NCBI GenBank assembly: GCA_965235125.1
Contig: CBDDXH010000061.1
Span: 1 to 5,213 of the forward strand
DNA from: Pelagilacustribacter hypolimneticus
Lineage (GTDB): Bacteria > Pseudomonadota > Alphaproteobacteria > Pelagibacterales > Pelagibacteraceae
Length of the DNA stretch: 5,213 nucleotides
Reading direction: 5' to 3'
This document shows positions 1 to 5,213 of this stretch, in pieces. Numbering within the stretch: the stretch's first letter is position 1; each line of letters starts with the position of its first letter. The notes beneath the pieces were generated by a model. That model made no database searches. It was given only the letters and a program-made list of their open reading frames with translations, and was not told where the DNA came from. A program made the translations under genes and the position numbers.

Positions 1-1190
1 TCTTCAACTCTATCTTTTCTTTCTTTAACCTCAACTTCTGTAGCGCCGCCAACTTTAATAACAGCAACACCTCCAGCAAGTTTAGCTAATCTTTCTTGAA
101 GTTTTTCTTTATCGTAGTCAGATGTTGTTTCAGTAATTTCTTTTCTGATTTGATTACATCTTGCTTCAATGTCAGATTTTTTACCATCTCCGCTTACGAT
201 TGTACTATTTTCTTTATCAATTTTAACTTTTTTACAAGAACCAAGATCACTGATTTTAACATTTTCTAGTTTTATCCCTAAATCTTCAGAAATAACTTGA
301 CCACCTGTTAAAATTGCAATGTCTTCAAGCATAGATTTTCTTCTATCACCAAAACCAGGAGCTTTAACAGCTACAACTTTTAGTCCACCTCTAAGCTTGT
401 TAACTACTAAAGTTGCAAGAGCTTCACCCTCAACATCTTCAGCAACTATCATTAAAGGTCTACCTGCTTGAACAACTGCTTCAAGTAACGGTACCATGTC
501 TTGTAAGTTTGCTAATTTTTTTTCAACTAAAAGAACTAAAGGGTTCTCTAGTTCTGTAATCATTTTTTCAGTATTTGTTACAAAGTATGGAGATAAATAT
601 CCTCTATCAAACTGCATACCCTCAACAACATCAAGTTCAGTTTCAAAACCTTTAGCTTCTTCAACCGTAATTACTCCTTCATTACCTACTTTTTGCATAG
701 CTTTTGAAATCATATCACCAATTGATTTTTCACCATTTGCAGAAATTGTTCCTACCTGAGCAACTTCTTCATTAGTTTTTACTTTTTTAGAACTTGTTTT
801 TAATTTATCTATTACAAACTCAACTGCTTTATCAATCCCACGTTTAAGATCCATTGGGTTCATACCAGCAGTCACATATTTTAATCCTTCTTTAACAATA
901 GCTTGTGCAAGAATAGTTGCTGTAGTCGTTCCGTCACCAGCATTTTCATTTGTTTTGCTAGCAACTTCTTTAACCATCTGAGCACCCATATTCTCAAATT
1001 TATCTTCAAGTTCAATTTCTTTTGCAACTGTAACACCATCTTTTGTTGTTCTTGGTGCACCATAAGATTTGTCCATTACAACATTACGACCTTTAGGTCC
1101 CAATGTTACTTTGACAGCGTTAGCTAAAATGTCTACTCCATTCATCATCTTTGCTCTCGCTTCTATTCCAAATTTAATAACTTTCGCCAT
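1..1190 (-). CDS. groEL: 60 kDa chaperonin GroEL, 3' end cut by window edge
   Basis: Cytosolic ATP-driven chaperonin subunit; GroEL forms a double heptameric ring that encloses unfolded proteins under a GroES lid. The first 396 codons are present and the frame is open throughout. Compared with E. coli GroEL from memory, it is collinear with one residue fewer at the N-terminus (MAKVIKFG). Equatorial-domain ATP-site motifs are visible: TLGPKGRN at 29-36, TKDG with D51, and AGDGTTTA with D86. The apical domain carries RGYLSPYF (Y198, Y202, F203), the helix around V233 and L236, and ATLVVN (L258, V262, V263), which in this family bind substrate and GroES. The last complete residues are KDRVE, and the two leftover bases (GA) fit the catalytic Asp equivalent to E. 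coli D398. About 150 C-terminal residues are missing because the window ends, not because the gene is broken. The start is fixed by a strong ribosome binding site, 28 bases after groES. Confidence 0.98.
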   Translation of the reverse strand, partial: MAKVIKFGIEARAKMMNGVDILANAVKVTLGPKGRNVVMDKSYGAPRTTKDGVTVAKEIELEDKFENMGAQMVKEVASKTNENAGDGTTTATILAQAIVKEGLKYVTAGMNPMDLKRGIDKAVEFVIDKLKTSSKKVKTNEEVAQVGTISANGEKSIGDMISKAMQKVGNEGVITVEEAKGFETELDVVEGMQFDRGYLSPYFVTNTEKMITELENPLVLLVEKKLANLQDMVPLLEAVVQAGRPLMIVAEDVEGEALATLVVNKLRGGLKVVAVKAPGFGDRRKSMLEDIAILTGGQVISEDLGIKLENVKISDLGSCKKVKIDKENSTIVSGDGKKSDIEARCNQIRKEITETTSDYDKEKLQERLAKLAGGVAVIKVGGATEVEVKERKDRVE

Positions 1191-1195
1191 TTTTA

Positions 1196-1202
1196 TCTCC
1201 TT
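1196..1202 (-). promoter_or_regulatory. Ribosome binding site of groEL
   Basis: On the minus strand AAGGAGA lies 5 bases before the groEL ATG (1188-1190), a strong Shine-Dalgarno match. It occupies most of the short groES-groEL gap, so groEL can start translation independently on the shared transcript. It confirms the chosen start. Confidence 0.85.
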
Positions 1203-1218
1203 TTTTTTAATCTATAAC

Positions 1219-1512
1219 TTATTTGTTTTTTGAAATTCCCATGATGTCAGATTCTTTCATGATGCTATATTCTTTATTATCTATTTTAACTTCTGTACCA
1301 GACCATTTTCCAAAAAGTACGGTGTCTCCAACTTTAACATCCATTGGAATTAATTTTCCATCTTCAGTTCTAGCTCCAGGTCCTACAGCTACAACTTCTC
1401 CTTCTTGTGGTTTTTCTTTTGCAGTATCTGGAATAATTATTCCACCAGCTGTTTTTGCTTCACTATCAAGTACTCTTATTAGTACTCTGTCATGTAAAGG
1501 TCTAAATTTCAT
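1219..1512 (-). CDS. groES: 10 kDa co-chaperonin GroES, complete
   Basis: Co-chaperonin whose heptameric ring caps GroEL and triggers substrate encapsulation in the cytosol. The protein has 97 residues, the normal length for the family. It begins KFRPLHDRVLIR, the conserved N-terminal strand. The GroEL-binding mobile loop spans about residues 16-33 with the hydrophobic tripeptide III at 25-27 after AGG (IVL in E. coli). GEVVAVGPG at 38-46 leads into the roof hairpin (about 44-56), followed by VKVGDTVLFGKW at 59-70 and the C-terminal SIMKESDIMGI strand. The ATG at 1510-1512 is preceded by GAAGGAG, and the gene sits first in the groES-groEL operon behind a heat-shock-type promoter. No residue essential to the fold appears to be missing. 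Identification is secure. Confidence 0.98.
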   Translation of the reverse strand: MKFRPLHDRVLIRVLDSEAKTAGGIIIPDTAKEKPQEGEVVAVGPGARTEDGKLIPMDVKVGDTVLFGKWSGTEVKIDNKEYSIMKESDIMGISKNK

Positions 1513-1519
1513 ATTTTAA

Positions 1520-1526
1520 CTCCTTC
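1520..1526 (-). promoter_or_regulatory. Ribosome binding site of groES
   Basis: GAAGGAG on the minus strand, 7 bases before the groES ATG. Strong Shine-Dalgarno match with ideal spacing; it fixes the groES start. Confidence 0.85.
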
Positions 1527-1544
1527 AATTTTGATTTAGTCTTC

Positions 1545-1572
1545 ATATGGTGTGTTTTCCGGAAATTTCAAG
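1545..1572 (-). promoter_or_regulatory. Probable sigma-32 (RpoH) heat-shock promoter of groES-groEL
   Basis: On the minus strand the -35 box CTTGAAA (1572-1566) is followed after 13 bases by CACCATAT (1552-1545). The E. coli RpoH consensus is CTTGAAA, 11-16 bases, CCCCATnT, so the -35 matches fully and the -10 at all but one defined position. The alphaproteobacterial variant (CTTG, then a C-Y-TAT-type -10) is matched only approximately. Transcription would start near 1537-1540, giving a leader of about 25-28 bases that contains the groES ribosome binding site. No CIRCE element (the HrcA operator, TTAGCACTC inverted repeat) is present. The match is read directly from sequence; heat induction is inferred from the family norm for groESL. 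Confidence 0.8.
1556..1565. repeat. 10-bp perfect palindrome inside the groES promoter spacer
   Basis: TTTCCGGAAA is a perfect palindrome lying wholly inside the 13-base spacer between the -35 and -10 boxes of the groES promoter. It overlaps a second palindrome, GAAATTTC (1562-1569), that runs into the -35 box. The position would suit a regulator operator, but the arms are short and in AT-rich DNA it may be chance. I do not recognise a known operator consensus. Confidence 0.5.
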
Positions 1573-1611
1573 TGTAGTTCATTTTAAATAAGTGTTTAAA
1601 ATAGCCCATAT

Positions 1612-1620
1612 TGCTATATT
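1612..1620 (+). promoter_or_regulatory. Candidate extended -10 promoter for the HAD-ribF-ileS operon
   Basis: TGCTATATT matches an extended -10 element (TGn followed by TATAAT, five of six). No good TTGACA-like -35 box is found 16-18 bases upstream, which is tolerable for extended -10 promoters. Transcription would start near 1627, leaving a leader of about 35 bases to the GTG at 1662 that includes the GGAG ribosome binding site. Short arms ATAGC (1601-1605) and GCTAT (1613-1617) form a weak inverted repeat over it. In such AT-rich DNA the match could be fortuitous. Confidence 0.4.
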
Positions 1621-1649
1621 TTGTTTATTTTTCTATAAGCATTTACATC

Positions 1650-1653
1650 GGAG
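1650..1653 (+). promoter_or_regulatory. Ribosome binding site deciding the GTG start of the HAD gene
   Basis: GGAG lies 8 bases before GTG at 1662. No comparable motif precedes the upstream in-frame TTG at 1611, and that TTG overlaps the candidate promoter. This supports the shorter protein starting at 1662. Confidence 0.65.
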
Positions 1654-1661
1654 CCTTTAAA

Positions 1662-2468
1662 GTGAAAAAATTAAAACATTTAGCTGAAATTTATAATTTT
1701 TACGATACTTTTATTATAGATTTATGGGGAGTAGTACATAACGGAATTAAACTTAATTTAAAAGCTATAGAGTCTATAGAAAATTTGTTTAAAAATAAAA
1801 AAAAAGTCGTTTTCTTAACTAATGCTCCAAGGCCTAGCACAGTGGTTAAAAAGTTTCTTATTAACCTAGGTATGAAAGAAAATTTACTTAGTAATATTGT
1901 GTCATCTGGTGAATCGTCCATGAAATCCCTGGAAAAAGAAACTTTTGGTAAATTATTTTTTCACCTTGGCCCCAATAAAGATAATGAAATTTTTATAAAA
2001 ATTGAAAAAAACAAATCAACTTTAGACCAATGTGATTTTATTTTGTGTACTGGTTTAGTAGAGGATAAAGAAAAAGATTTAGATTATCACAAAAATTTAT
2101 TAAAATTTCATGTTTCAAAAAAACTCATCTGTACCAATCCCGACTTAATCGTTCATAGAGGGAAGGATATAGAATATTGTGCGGGTACAATTGCTAAGCT
2201 CTTCGAGTCCATTGGTGGAGAGTCAGTTTATTTTGGTAAACCTTATAAGGAAATTTATAAATTATGTTTTTCAGCAAATGAAAAAGCAATTGCTATAGGA
2301 GACAATCTAAATACTGATATTAGAGGTGCCAACAATATGAATATAGATTCTATTTTTATTTATGAGGGAATCCACAGAAGTGAATTTAAAGATGAAAGCG
2401 AAATTAATAAACTTGTTTCAAAATACAATGTTCAAGCAAGTTATTATCAACCTCAATTAATTTGGTAA
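1662..2468 (+). CDS. HAD-superfamily subfamily IIA hydrolase-like protein (TIGR01459-like)
   Basis: A 268-residue soluble protein of the haloacid dehalogenase superfamily, NagD-like class IIA; substrate unknown. From the GTG start the HAD motifs appear in order: motif I FIIDLWGVVHNG with nucleophile D20, motif II FLTNAPRPS with T53, the IIA cap segment including TNPDLIVHRG and an AGTIA stretch, motif III YFGKPYKEIY with K193, and motif IV AIGDNLNTDIRGA with D214 and D219. Motif I is atypical: the usual DxD has become DLW, so the acid/base Asp at +2 is Trp. I recall DxWG as a feature of the mainly alphaproteobacterial TIGR01459 family, so this probably reflects the family rather than decay. 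An in-frame TTG at 1611 would add 17 residues but lacks a ribosome binding site. The stop is one base before ribF, indicating co-transcription with cofactor and translation genes. No signal peptide is apparent. Family call is firm; function is not. Confidence 0.88.
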   Translation: MKKLKHLAEIYNFYDTFIIDLWGVVHNGIKLNLKAIESIENLFKNKKKVVFLTNAPRPSTVVKKFLINLGMKENLLSNIVSSGESSMKSLEKETFGKLFFHLGPNKDNEIFIKIEKNKSTLDQCDFILCTGLVEDKEKDLDYHKNLLKFHVSKKLICTNPDLIVHRGKDIEYCAGTIAKLFESIGGESVYFGKPYKEIYKLCFSANEKAIAIGDNLNTDIRGANNMNIDSIFIYEGIHRSEFKDESEINKLVSKYNVQASYYQPQLIW

Positions 2469-2469
2469 A

Positions 2470-3378
2470 ATGAAAATTTATAAAAACTTAAATATAAGAA
2501 AAATTCATAAGAATGCTGTTGTTGCAATCGGTAATTTTGACGGACTTCATTTAGGACATCAAAAAGTTTTAAATCAAGCAAGACTAAAAGCTAAAAGAAA
2601 AAATTTAAAATTTGGTGCAATAACTTTTGAACCAATCCCTAATATGTTTTTTAATAAAAATATTAAACATTATAGGATCAATTTAATTAAACAAAAAATA
2701 TTTTATTTAAAAAAAATTAAATTAGATTTCTTAATTGTTATTAACTTTAATAAATCATTTTCAAATATAAGTTCAGATAATTTTATTAAAAATATTTTAG
2801 TCAACAAACTAAAAAGTAAATATATTTTTGTAAGTCGTAATTTCAGGTTTGGGAAAAAAAGAACCGGAGATATCAATACTTTAAAAAAATTTGAAAAAAA
2901 ATATTCTTATAAGACAATTATAACTATCCCTTATCAAAAAAATAAAAAAATAATTTCTTCTTCTTTAATTAGAAACAATATAGCTGAAGGAAAAGTTGAG
3001 AATGTTAAAAAACTTTTAAGTAGGCCTTGGTCTATTGAAGGTAAGGTTGTTAGAGGTCAGCAAAATGGCAGAAAGATTGGATTTCCAACGTGTAATATTA
3101 AATGGAACTCCTATGTTCTTCCAAAATTAGGTGTTTATCTTGTCAAAGTAGAAACTAAAAATTTCAAAAGAAAAGGTATAGCTAACATAGGATATAGACC
3201 TACTTTTAATGGTAAAAACTTACTACTCGAAGTAAACATCTTTGGTATAAAGCTAAATTTATACAAAAAAATACTTAAAATCAGTTTTATAAAATTTATT
3301 AGACCAGAAAAAAAATTTAATAATATTATCGAACTTAAAAATCAAATTAAAAAAGATATAATTAAAGCAAAAAAATAA
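2470..3378 (+). CDS. ribF: Bifunctional riboflavin kinase / FAD synthetase RibF
   Basis: Cytosolic enzyme that phosphorylates riboflavin to FMN and then adenylylates FMN to FAD. At 302 residues it is near the usual length. The N-terminal FAD synthetase (nucleotidyltransferase) domain, about 1-180, shows GNFDGLHLGH at 21-30, FEPIPNMFF at 53-61, NFRFGKKRTGD at 124-134 and SSSLIR at 163-168. The C-terminal flavokinase domain, about 183-302, shows GRKIGFPTCN at 200-209 (the PTAN motif as PTCN), LPKLGVY at 217-223, NIGYRPTFN at 239-247, LLEVNIF with probable catalytic E254, and the closing FIRPEKKF and L-x-x-QI-x-x-D pattern. The ATG follows the HAD stop after one base and has no clear Shine-Dalgarno, so translation probably depends on coupling. 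Lysine makes up 56 of 302 residues, with many long A runs. Its last base overlaps the ileS start, matching the common proteobacterial ribF-ileS order. Confidence 0.96.
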   Translation: MKIYKNLNIRKIHKNAVVAIGNFDGLHLGHQKVLNQARLKAKRKNLKFGAITFEPIPNMFFNKNIKHYRINLIKQKIFYLKKIKLDFLIVINFNKSFSNISSDNFIKNILVNKLKSKYIFVSRNFRFGKKRTGDINTLKKFEKKYSYKTIITIPYQKNKKIISSSLIRNNIAEGKVENVKKLLSRPWSIEGKVVRGQQNGRKIGFPTCNIKWNSYVLPKLGVYLVKVETKNFKRKGIANIGYRPTFNGKNLLLEVNIFGIKLNLYKKILKISFIKFIRPEKKFNNIIELKNQIKKDIIKAKK

Positions 3379-5213
3379 TGTCCAAAGAAAATTTACATCT
3401 TCCCCAAACAGCTTTTTCTATGAAAGCTAATCTTCCGCAGAGAGAACCTGAAATTATAAAGAAATGGGAAGAAAATAAAATTTTTAAAAAAATTAGAAAA
3501 AACTCAAAAGGTAGAGAAAAGTTTGTTCTTCACGATGGTCCTCCCTATGCTAATGGTCATATTCATATGGGGACTGCTTTAAATAAAATACTTAAAGATA
3601 TGGTTACAAGATTCCATCAGATGAATGGAAAAGACTCTATCTATGTACCCGGTTGGGATTGCCATGGATTACCTATCGAATGGAAAATTGAAGAGAGATA
3701 TAAAAAAAATAAAAAAAATAAAGATGAAGTTCCGATTAAAGATTTTAGAAAAGAATGCAGAGAATTTGCAAAAGAATGGATAGATATTCATATTAAGGAG
3801 TTCAAGAGACTTGGTGTGTTTGGAGATTTTGAAAATTATTATTCGACAATGAGTTTTGCTGCGGAGTCGCAGATAGTCAGAGAGCTTGGTAAATTTTTAT
3901 TAGACGGTAGTTTGTATCAAGGTTTTAAACCAGTATTTTGGTCAACAGTTGAAAAGACAGCCTTAGCGGATGCTGAAGTTGAATATCAGGATCATACTTC
4001 AAATACTATATTTGTTGCCTTTAAAATTAAAGAAAGCCCAAAAGATTTTTTAAAAGATACTAATATTGTTATTTGGACCACTACCCCATGGACGATCCCA
4101 GCAAATAGAGCTTTAGCTTTTAACACTAGTATAGAATATGCAATTGTTGAAATAAGCAATCTTGAAAATTTTAAAGAAAAAACAATCGTAGTTGCTAAAG
4201 ATCTTTTAAATTCGATTGTAAAGTCATGTGACATTGAAAAGTTTAAAATTTTAAAAACATTTAATGGTTCAGAATTTACAGGCACTATCTGCAGGCATCC
4301 CTTTGAAGCATTGGGTTATAATTTTGAAGTCCCAATGTTGGAAGCAGGATTTGTAAATTTAGAACAAGGTACTGGAATTGTTCACTGTGCACCAAGTCAT
4401 GGCCCAGATGATTTTAATTTATGTCTAAAACACAGCATTCCTTCCAAATACACTATTGATAATGCAGGCTACTACACTGATGAAATTCCGTATTTTAATA
4501 AAACACATGTTTTTAAAGCCGATCCAATCGTTATCGATAAATTAAAAGAGGTAAAAAAATTATTAAAAAATGATAAACTTCAACATAGCTATCCTCATTC
4601 TTGGAGATCAAAAGCTCCGTTAATTTATAGAGCTACACCACAATGGTTTATTTCAATGGAGACCAATGCTTTAAGAGATAAAGCAATAAAAGCTATTGGG
4701 CAAACTACTTTTTACCCTTCAAAAGCAAAAGAAAGATTATTGTCAATGATAGAGGGAAGACCTGATTGGTGCATTTCTAGGCAAAGATCTTGGGGAGTTC
4801 CTTTGCCTATTTTTATTAATAAAAAAACTAAGGCGCCTCTTCGTGATCAAAAAGTTATTGATAGAATAGCAGAAATTTATGAAAAAGAAGGTTCAGACTG
4901 CTGGTTTACAGATGATCCAAAAAGATTTTTAGGTGAAAAATATAATTCTGCTGATTATGAAAAATTAACAGATATTGTTGAAGTTTGGTTTGATAGTGGA
5001 TCAACACATAGTTTTGTTTTAGAAAAAAGAGAAGATCTTAAGTGGCCGGCTGACATGTATCTTGAAGGGTCAGATCAACATCGAGGATGGTTTCATTCTT
5101 CTTTATTAGAATCTTGTGGTACTAGAGGCAGAGCGCCTTTTGATAGCATTTTATCCCACGGTTTTGTCGTGGATGGAAAAGGTATGAAAATGTCAAAATC
5201 AGCTGGAAACGTC
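3378..5213 (+). CDS. ileS: Isoleucyl-tRNA synthetase IleRS, 3' end cut by window edge
   Basis: Cytosolic class I aminoacyl-tRNA synthetase that attaches isoleucine to tRNA-Ile and hydrolyses mischarged valyl-tRNA. The first 612 codons are present and open throughout. Landmarks in order: the HIGH region GPPYANGHIHMGTALNKILKD at 54-74, PGWDCHGLPIEWKIE at 91-105, NKDEVP at 114-119, the CP1 editing domain with WTTTPWTIPANRAL at 233-246 and GTGIVHCAPSHGPDDF at 331-346, RPDWCISRQRSWGVPLPIF at 461-479, VWFDSGSTH at 536-544, EGSDQHRGWFHSSL at 563-576, and KMSKS at 604-608. The window ends four residues after KMSKS, so the anticodon-binding and any zinc-binding C-terminal parts lie outside. The HIGH signature reads HMGT (63-66), with Thr in place of the final His. 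The ATG overlaps the ribF stop (TAATG) and lacks an evident Shine-Dalgarno, pointing to translational coupling. In many Proteobacteria lspA follows. Confidence 0.97.
   Translation, partial: MSKENLHLPQTAFSMKANLPQREPEIIKKWEENKIFKKIRKNSKGREKFVLHDGPPYANGHIHMGTALNKILKDMVTRFHQMNGKDSIYVPGWDCHGLPIEWKIEERYKKNKKNKDEVPIKDFRKECREFAKEWIDIHIKEFKRLGVFGDFENYYSTMSFAAESQIVRELGKFLLDGSLYQGFKPVFWSTVEKTALADAEVEYQDHTSNTIFVAFKIKESPKDFLKDTNIVIWTTTPWTIPANRALAFNTSIEYAIVEISNLENFKEKTIVVAKDLLNSIVKSCDIEKFKILKTFNGSEFTGTICRHPFEALGYNFEVPMLEAGFVNLEQGTGIVHCAPSHGPDDFNLCLKHSIPSKYTIDNAGYYTDEIPYFNKTHVFKADPIVIDKLKEVKKLLKNDKLQHSYPHSWRSKAPLIYRATPQWFISMETNALRDKAIKAIGQTTFYPSKAKERLLSMIEGRPDWCISRQRSWGVPLPIFINKKTKAPLRDQKVIDRIAEIYEKEGSDCWFTDDPKRFLGEKYNSADYEKLTDIVEVWFDSGSTHSFVLEKREDLKWPADMYLEGSDQHRGWFHSSLLESCGTRGRAPFDSILSHGFVVDGKGMKMSKSAGNV

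Noticed and set aside
496..1127. Plus-strand open frames at 496-759 and 903-1127, and a minus-strand one at 881-1063
   Set aside because: They lie antisense to or out of frame with the well-conserved groEL reading frame and resemble no known protein.
1223..1519. Plus-strand open frame of 98 residues antisense to groES
   Set aside because: It is a mirror of the groES coding sequence; GroES is complete and has its own ribosome binding site.
1591..1602. TAAAAT at 1597-1602 as a plus-strand -10 box
   Set aside because: No -35-like sequence at usable spacing and no extended -10 TG; TAAAAT is expected by chance in such AT-rich DNA.
1513..1610. A CIRCE/HrcA operator upstream of groES
   Set aside because: No TTAGCACTC/GAGTGCTAA inverted repeat occurs; the palindromes present are of different sequence.
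1611..1661. In-frame TTG at 1611 as an earlier start of the HAD protein, adding 17 hydrophobic residues that could resemble a membrane anchor
   Set aside because: There is no ribosome binding site before it and it overlaps a candidate -10 element, whereas GTG at 1662 has GGAG 8 bases upstream and the family's N-terminus begins about there.
1700..1921. Minus-strand open frame inside the HAD gene
   Set aside because: Shadow of the HAD reading frame, with no ribosome binding site or recognisable motif.
3702..3735. Lysine/asparagine-rich stretch in IleRS (residues 109-115) as an unusual insertion
   Set aside because: The segment leads into NKDEVP, which I recognise as normal for this type of IleRS; the AT-rich codons explain the repeats.
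3992..4285. Minus-strand open frame of 97 residues inside ileS
   Set aside because: Antisense to the conserved IleRS editing domain; no independent evidence for a gene.

Overview
The window looks like an ordinary chromosomal housekeeping region from a very AT-rich alphaproteobacterium, most likely of the SAR11/Pelagibacter type. The basis is strong A+T bias with lysine-, asparagine- and isoleucine-rich proteins, one- or zero-base gene spacing, an alphaproteobacterial-type IleRS (NKDEVP segment after the substrate-binding block), and a HAD family known to me mainly from alphaproteobacteria. The SAR11 assignment is an inference from composition and gene order, not a database match. I see no mobile element, CRISPR array, phage gene, tRNA or rRNA.

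Layout. The left 1.5 kb is the groES-groEL chaperonin operon on the minus strand. GroES is complete (97 aa). GroEL follows 28 bases downstream and leaves the window after residue 396, just before its second catalytic aspartate. Upstream of groES is a strong match to a sigma-32 heat-shock promoter, with a 10-bp perfect palindrome between its -35 and -10 boxes. Both genes have clear Shine-Dalgarno sequences.

The 149 bases between the groES start and the next start form a divergent control region. To its right is a tightly packed plus-strand operon: a HAD-superfamily subfamily IIA hydrolase-like protein (GTG start), ribF (bifunctional riboflavin kinase/FAD synthetase, 1-base gap) and ileS (isoleucyl-tRNA synthetase, 1-base overlap). 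IleRS runs off the right edge just after its KMSKS motif. ribF-ileS adjacency is classic in Proteobacteria. An extended -10 element upstream of the HAD gene is a plausible promoter for this operon.

How the genes relate. GroES and GroEL form one folding machine and are co-transcribed, probably heat-inducibly. RibF makes FMN and FAD, and IleRS charges tRNA-Ile. The HAD protein has no assigned role; it keeps most HAD motifs but has Trp where the second Asp of motif I normally sits.

I found no convincing new biological system. The points most worth a second look are the chaperonin promoter with its embedded palindrome, the altered HAD motif I, and the HMGT form of the IleRS HIGH signature.
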